Assembly (NCBI GenBank): GCA_959021945.1 | Contig: CAUEYG010000041.1 | Coordinates: 1 to 8,507 of the forward strand | Source: an uncultured Eubacteriales bacterium | GTDB taxonomy: Bacteria; Bacillota; Clostridia; Peptostreptococcales; Anaerovoracaceae | Reading direction: 5' to 3' | DNA length: 8,507 nucleotides | In this document: positions 6,127 through 8,507 of the stretch, piece after piece | Layout: each line of letters opens with the position of its first letter | How positions within the stretch are numbered: position 1 is the stretch's first letter | The notes under the pieces: generated by a model | Told to the model about the DNA's origin: nothing | Database searches by the model: none | What the model saw: only the letters and a program-made list of their open reading frames with translations | Program-made: the position numbers and the translations under genes

Positions 6127-7428
6127 ATGATTTGGAACAAAGCAATAGAATGTGCTGATCGGGAAACCATGCAGAACATTCAATTGGAAAAACTAAAAAA
6201 GACAGTGGCTCACGTGTACAAGAATGTGGAGCCTTATAGGAAAAAAATGGATGGAAAAGGGGTAAAGCCGGAAGACATTCAAAATTTGTCCGACATTACA
6301 AAGCTCCCGTTTATTACAAAGGAAGATTTAGCGGCCAATTACCCTAACGGCTTGTTCGCCATGGATATGGAAGATATTGTGCGCATTCACGCCTCATCAG
6401 GCACAACAGGAAAGCCAAAGATCGCAGGCTACACCAGAAGCGACCTGGAAATGTGGGGCGAATGTGTGGCTAGGTGCCTGTCTATGGCAGGAGCGACGAA
6501 AAAGTCAGTAGTGCAGGTTGCTTATGGATATGGGCTGTTTACCGGCGGTTTGGGCGCTCATATTGGAGCGGAGACCATGGGCGCCACCGTTATCCCTATG
6601 AGCAGCGGAAACACACAAAAACAGCTGATGTTCATGCAGGACCTTAAAAGTACACACTTGTGCTGTACCCCGTCCTACGCCCTTACCATTGCTGAAGCAG
6701 CAGAAAAAGCCGGCTTAAAGCCGGATGAAATTTCCCTTCAGGCAGGCGTATTCGGTGCTGAGCCGTGGACGGAAGGCATGCGCAATGAAATTGAAAAACG
6801 TCTTGGAATTCATGCCCACGATATTTACGGACTCTCGGAAATTATGGGCCCCGGCGTTTCCACCAGCTGCAGCGAAAACGATGGAATGCATATTATGGAA
6901 GACTACTTTTTCCCTGAAATCATTGACCCGGATACATTAGAACCGCTGCCGGACGGAGAAAAAGGAGAGCTGGTTATTACAACCATCGGCAAAGAGGGAA
7001 TGCCGCTGGTTCGCTACAGAACAAGGGATATTTGTTATCTGAATCATGAAAAGTGTAACTGCGGAAGAACTCTGGTAAGGATGAGCCGTGTGTTCGGCCG
7101 TACAGACGATATGCTGATCATCCGCGGCGTCAACGTATTCCCTTCCCAGGTAGAAACTGTGATCTCAAGATTTGAAGACACCCTGACTATGAACTACAAA
7201 CTATATGTAGGGCGGGAAGATAACAAGGATACCTTTGAACTGGCCGTAGAGCTGGCTGATGGCCTGGCCATTGATGACATTAAGTTCGTAGAACGCCTGA
7301 GAAGCCGGGTAGATCACGAACTGAGGAGTATTTTGGGCATTGGATGTAAGATCAGGTTCCTAAATGCAGGAACCCTGCCGAGAAGCGAAGGAAAAGCCGT
7401 TAGAGTGGAAGACACGAGAAAGCTGTAA
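6127..7428 (+). CDS. paaK: Phenylacetate-CoA ligase, canonical paralog (ligase 2)
   Basis: This 433-residue AMP-forming aryl-acetate:CoA ligase is complete and carries the standard family motifs throughout: HASSGTTGKPK (88-98), FGAEPW (209-214), YGLSEIMGPGV (234-244), RYRTRDI, GRTDDMLIIRGVNVFPSQ and the catalytic lysine K423 in SEGKA near the C-terminus. It also has a CNCGR segment, as ligase 1 has CQCGR. The start codon is preceded by AGGAGG (6109-6114) at a longish 12-base gap, and the protein begins directly with the IWNKxxECA block shared with ligase 1. It lies 40 bases after iorB with no terminator or promoter evident between, so it is part of the same transcript. In this setting it most likely acts on phenylacetyl-, hydroxyphenylacetyl- or indoleacetyl-CoA made by IorAB. 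Whether it consumes or makes ATP in the cell cannot be told from sequence. Confidence 0.95.
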   Translation: MIWNKAIECADRETMQNIQLEKLKKTVAHVYKNVEPYRKKMDGKGVKPEDIQNLSDITKLPFITKEDLAANYPNGLFAMDMEDIVRIHASSGTTGKPKIAGYTRSDLEMWGECVARCLSMAGATKKSVVQVAYGYGLFTGGLGAHIGAETMGATVIPMSSGNTQKQLMFMQDLKSTHLCCTPSYALTIAEAAEKAGLKPDEISLQAGVFGAEPWTEGMRNEIEKRLGIHAHDIYGLSEIMGPGVSTSCSENDGMHIMEDYFFPEIIDPDTLEPLPDGEKGELVITTIGKEGMPLVRYRTRDICYLNHEKCNCGRTLVRMSRVFGRTDDMLIIRGVNVFPSQVETVISRFEDTLTMNYKLYVGREDNKDTFELAVELADGLAIDDIKFVERLRSRVDHELRSILGIGCKIRFLNAGTLPRSEGKAVRVEDTRKL

Positions 7429-7453
7429 TGTAAAAGTTTAGGAGGAGACAAAA

Positions 7454-7897
7454 ATGTTAGTGAAACAAATGTCCGTATTTGTGGAAAATACAACTGGTAG
7501 GCTGGCGGAATTGACCAGAGTTCTGGCAAAGGATGGGATTGATATTAAAGCTTCCTGCATTGCTGATACCGTAGATTTTGGAATTCTCAGATGTATTGTA
7601 GATGATCCGGAAGAAGCGACGAGAATCTTAAAGCAAAATGGATTTACAGCCAGCATTACCGAAGTCATTGCAGTGGAGTTGGAAGACCGTCCCGGCGGCT
7701 TTGCTGATGTGCTGGAGATCCTGGCCAAAGAAAAGATTGGTGTGGATTACATCTATTCTACAATTCGTTCAAAAGAGGGGGCTGCTGTTATTGTCCTGAA
7801 AGTAGAAGACCCTCAGAAAGCCATTGATATCCTGAAAAAGCACGATGTGAAGCTTTATAAAATGCAGGACATCAGTGAGATGAGGCACGCTAAATAG
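7454..7897 (+). CDS. Tandem ACT-domain protein, probable aromatic amino acid sensor
   Basis: This 147-residue cytoplasmic protein consists almost only of two ACT domains, about residues 3-67 and 71-140. Each has the ACT pattern: a strand, a turn with Gly (NTTGRLAELTRVLA in the first, DRPGGFADVLEILA in the second), then further strands (SxIADTVDFGILR, and YSTIRSKEGAAVIVLKVED) and a closing helix. ACT domains bind small ligands, most often amino acids, and pair to form the site. No catalytic, DNA-binding or membrane domain is attached, so the protein would act by binding a partner. It starts 25 bases after ligase 2 behind an excellent AGGAGG (7440-7445) and belongs to the same operon, which suggests it senses Phe, Tyr or Trp, or an aryl acid, and adjusts one of the enzymes. 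The domain assignment is firm; the ligand and target are inferred. Confidence 0.9.
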   Translation: MLVKQMSVFVENTTGRLAELTRVLAKDGIDIKASCIADTVDFGILRCIVDDPEEATRILKQNGFTASITEVIAVELEDRPGGFADVLEILAKEKIGVDYIYSTIRSKEGAAVIVLKVEDPQKAIDILKKHDVKLYKMQDISEMRHAK

Positions 7898-7935
7898 CGG
7901 TGCTGAAAGATGGAAAGCGGAGTGACAGAAAAACT

Positions 7936-8507
7936 ATGAGCCTTGGAAGGAAAATTGTATTTATAATTGCCGTAATGGTGTTTATTGGGTCTTTAGGCGC
8001 AATTGCCAACTACTATATTACCGGCTGGCGTGCAGAGAAGGCACTGACCGATCTGGAACAGCTAAAAGTAGGAGATAAGGACCTGAAAACAGACAAGGGG
8101 ATTGTAGATGCCAAATATGTAAAACTCTATAAGAAAAATAAAGATATTATCGGCTGGATTAAAGTCCGCGATACGCATATGAATTATCCGGTCATGCAGA
8201 CCGTCAATACACCGCAGTTTTATTTGCGGAGAAATTTTGACAAGGAAGACAGCATATCCGGGACGCCATTTTTAGACGCTCAGAGCGACCTTTTTACCCC
8301 TAGCTCAAACTGGCTGATTTACGGCCATAATATGAAGGATGGAACCATGTTTCATGATCTGCTGGAGTATGAGGATCCGGCCTTTTATGAGAGCCATAAG
8401 ATCATAAATTTTGATACGATTTACAAAGGCGGTCAGGGTAAATATCAGGTGATTGCCGCTTTCCGCTCGCAGATCTATCAAAAAAATGAAAATGTGTTTA
8501 AGTATTA
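7936..8507 (+). CDS. srtB: Class B sortase, 3' end cut by the window edge
   Basis: This is a membrane-anchored cysteine transpeptidase that would attach surface proteins to the cell wall or join pilin subunits. The window holds 190 codons and two bases of the next. A short basic N-terminus is followed by a membrane anchor (about residues 7-28). Then comes the sortase core with class B hallmarks: NKDIIGWIKV, NYPVMQ, FYLRRNF, SGTPFLD and LIYGHNMKDGTMF, where H131 is the catalytic histidine. The catalytic cysteine and arginine lie beyond the right edge, so activity cannot be judged. I start it at ATG 7936 (GGAG at 7919-7922, 13 bases before). An in-frame GTG at 7900 would add 12 basic residues and is a real alternative. 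It lies 38 bases after the ACT gene with no terminator between, so it may share the operon transcript. No sorting-signal substrate is in the window. Confidence 0.88.
   Translation, partial: MSLGRKIVFIIAVMVFIGSLGAIANYYITGWRAEKALTDLEQLKVGDKDLKTDKGIVDAKYVKLYKKNKDIIGWIKVRDTHMNYPVMQTVNTPQFYLRRNFDKEDSISGTPFLDAQSDLFTPSSNWLIYGHNMKDGTMFHDLLEYEDPAFYESHKIINFDTIYKGGQGKYQVIAAFRSQIYQKNENVFKY

Noticed and set aside
2455..7428. The two ligase genes as a recent tandem duplication or repeat element
   Set aside because: They share only about 55% protein identity over the first 100 residues, differ at key motifs and are separated by iorAB, so the duplication is old or they were recruited separately.
1..8507. 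Mobile elements, phage genes, CRISPR arrays, defence systems, tRNA or rRNA
   Set aside because: Nothing in the translated genes or in the spacers shows transposase, integrase, direct-repeat arrays, Cas or toxin-antitoxin patterns, or tRNA-like foldable segments.

Overview
The window looks like chromosomal DNA from an anaerobic, amino-acid-fermenting Firmicute of the class Clostridia. The reasons are strong AGGAGG-type ribosome binding sites, sigma-A promoters of the TTGATT-N17-TATAAT kind, moderate GC, a 2-oxoacid:ferredoxin oxidoreductase, a flavodiiron protein, a class B sortase and a small protein resembling the DNA-binding half of the sporulation regulator Spo0A. A genus cannot be named safely; aromatic-amino-acid fermenters of the Anaerovoracaceae/Peptostreptococcales type are a reasonable guess.

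Layout. Positions 1-26 hold a perfect hairpin, probably the terminator of a gene off the left edge. Positions 74-386 hold a promoter and a gene for an 80-residue Spo0A_C-like protein. A hairpin at 399-439 ends the opposite-strand flavodiiron gene (fprA type, 1608 down to 457). A 229-bp divergent intergenic region (1609-1837) carries promoters for fprA and for a small secreted protein (1838-2281), which ends in a very strong terminator (2293-2335).

The core of the window is a same-strand operon starting at a clean promoter (2360-2388): phenylacetate-CoA ligase 1 (2455-3765), iorA (3782-5509), iorB (5511-6086), phenylacetate-CoA ligase 2 (6127-7428) and a double-ACT-domain protein (7454-7897). 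No terminator is visible before the next gene, a class B sortase (from about 7936) cut by the right edge.

How the genes work together. IorA and IorB together oxidise aryl pyruvates (indolepyruvate, phenylpyruvate, hydroxyphenylpyruvate, made by transamination of Trp, Phe and Tyr) to aryl-acetyl-CoA and reduced ferredoxin. The two AMP-forming ligases interconvert aryl acetates and their CoA thioesters, and the ACT protein probably senses an aromatic amino acid. The operon is a known type, but the two ligases differ at conserved active-site motifs: ligase 2 is canonical and ligase 1 is not. This suggests a split in substrate range or in direction, and it is the most interesting point here. I saw no mobile element, CRISPR array, tRNA, rRNA or recognisable riboswitch.
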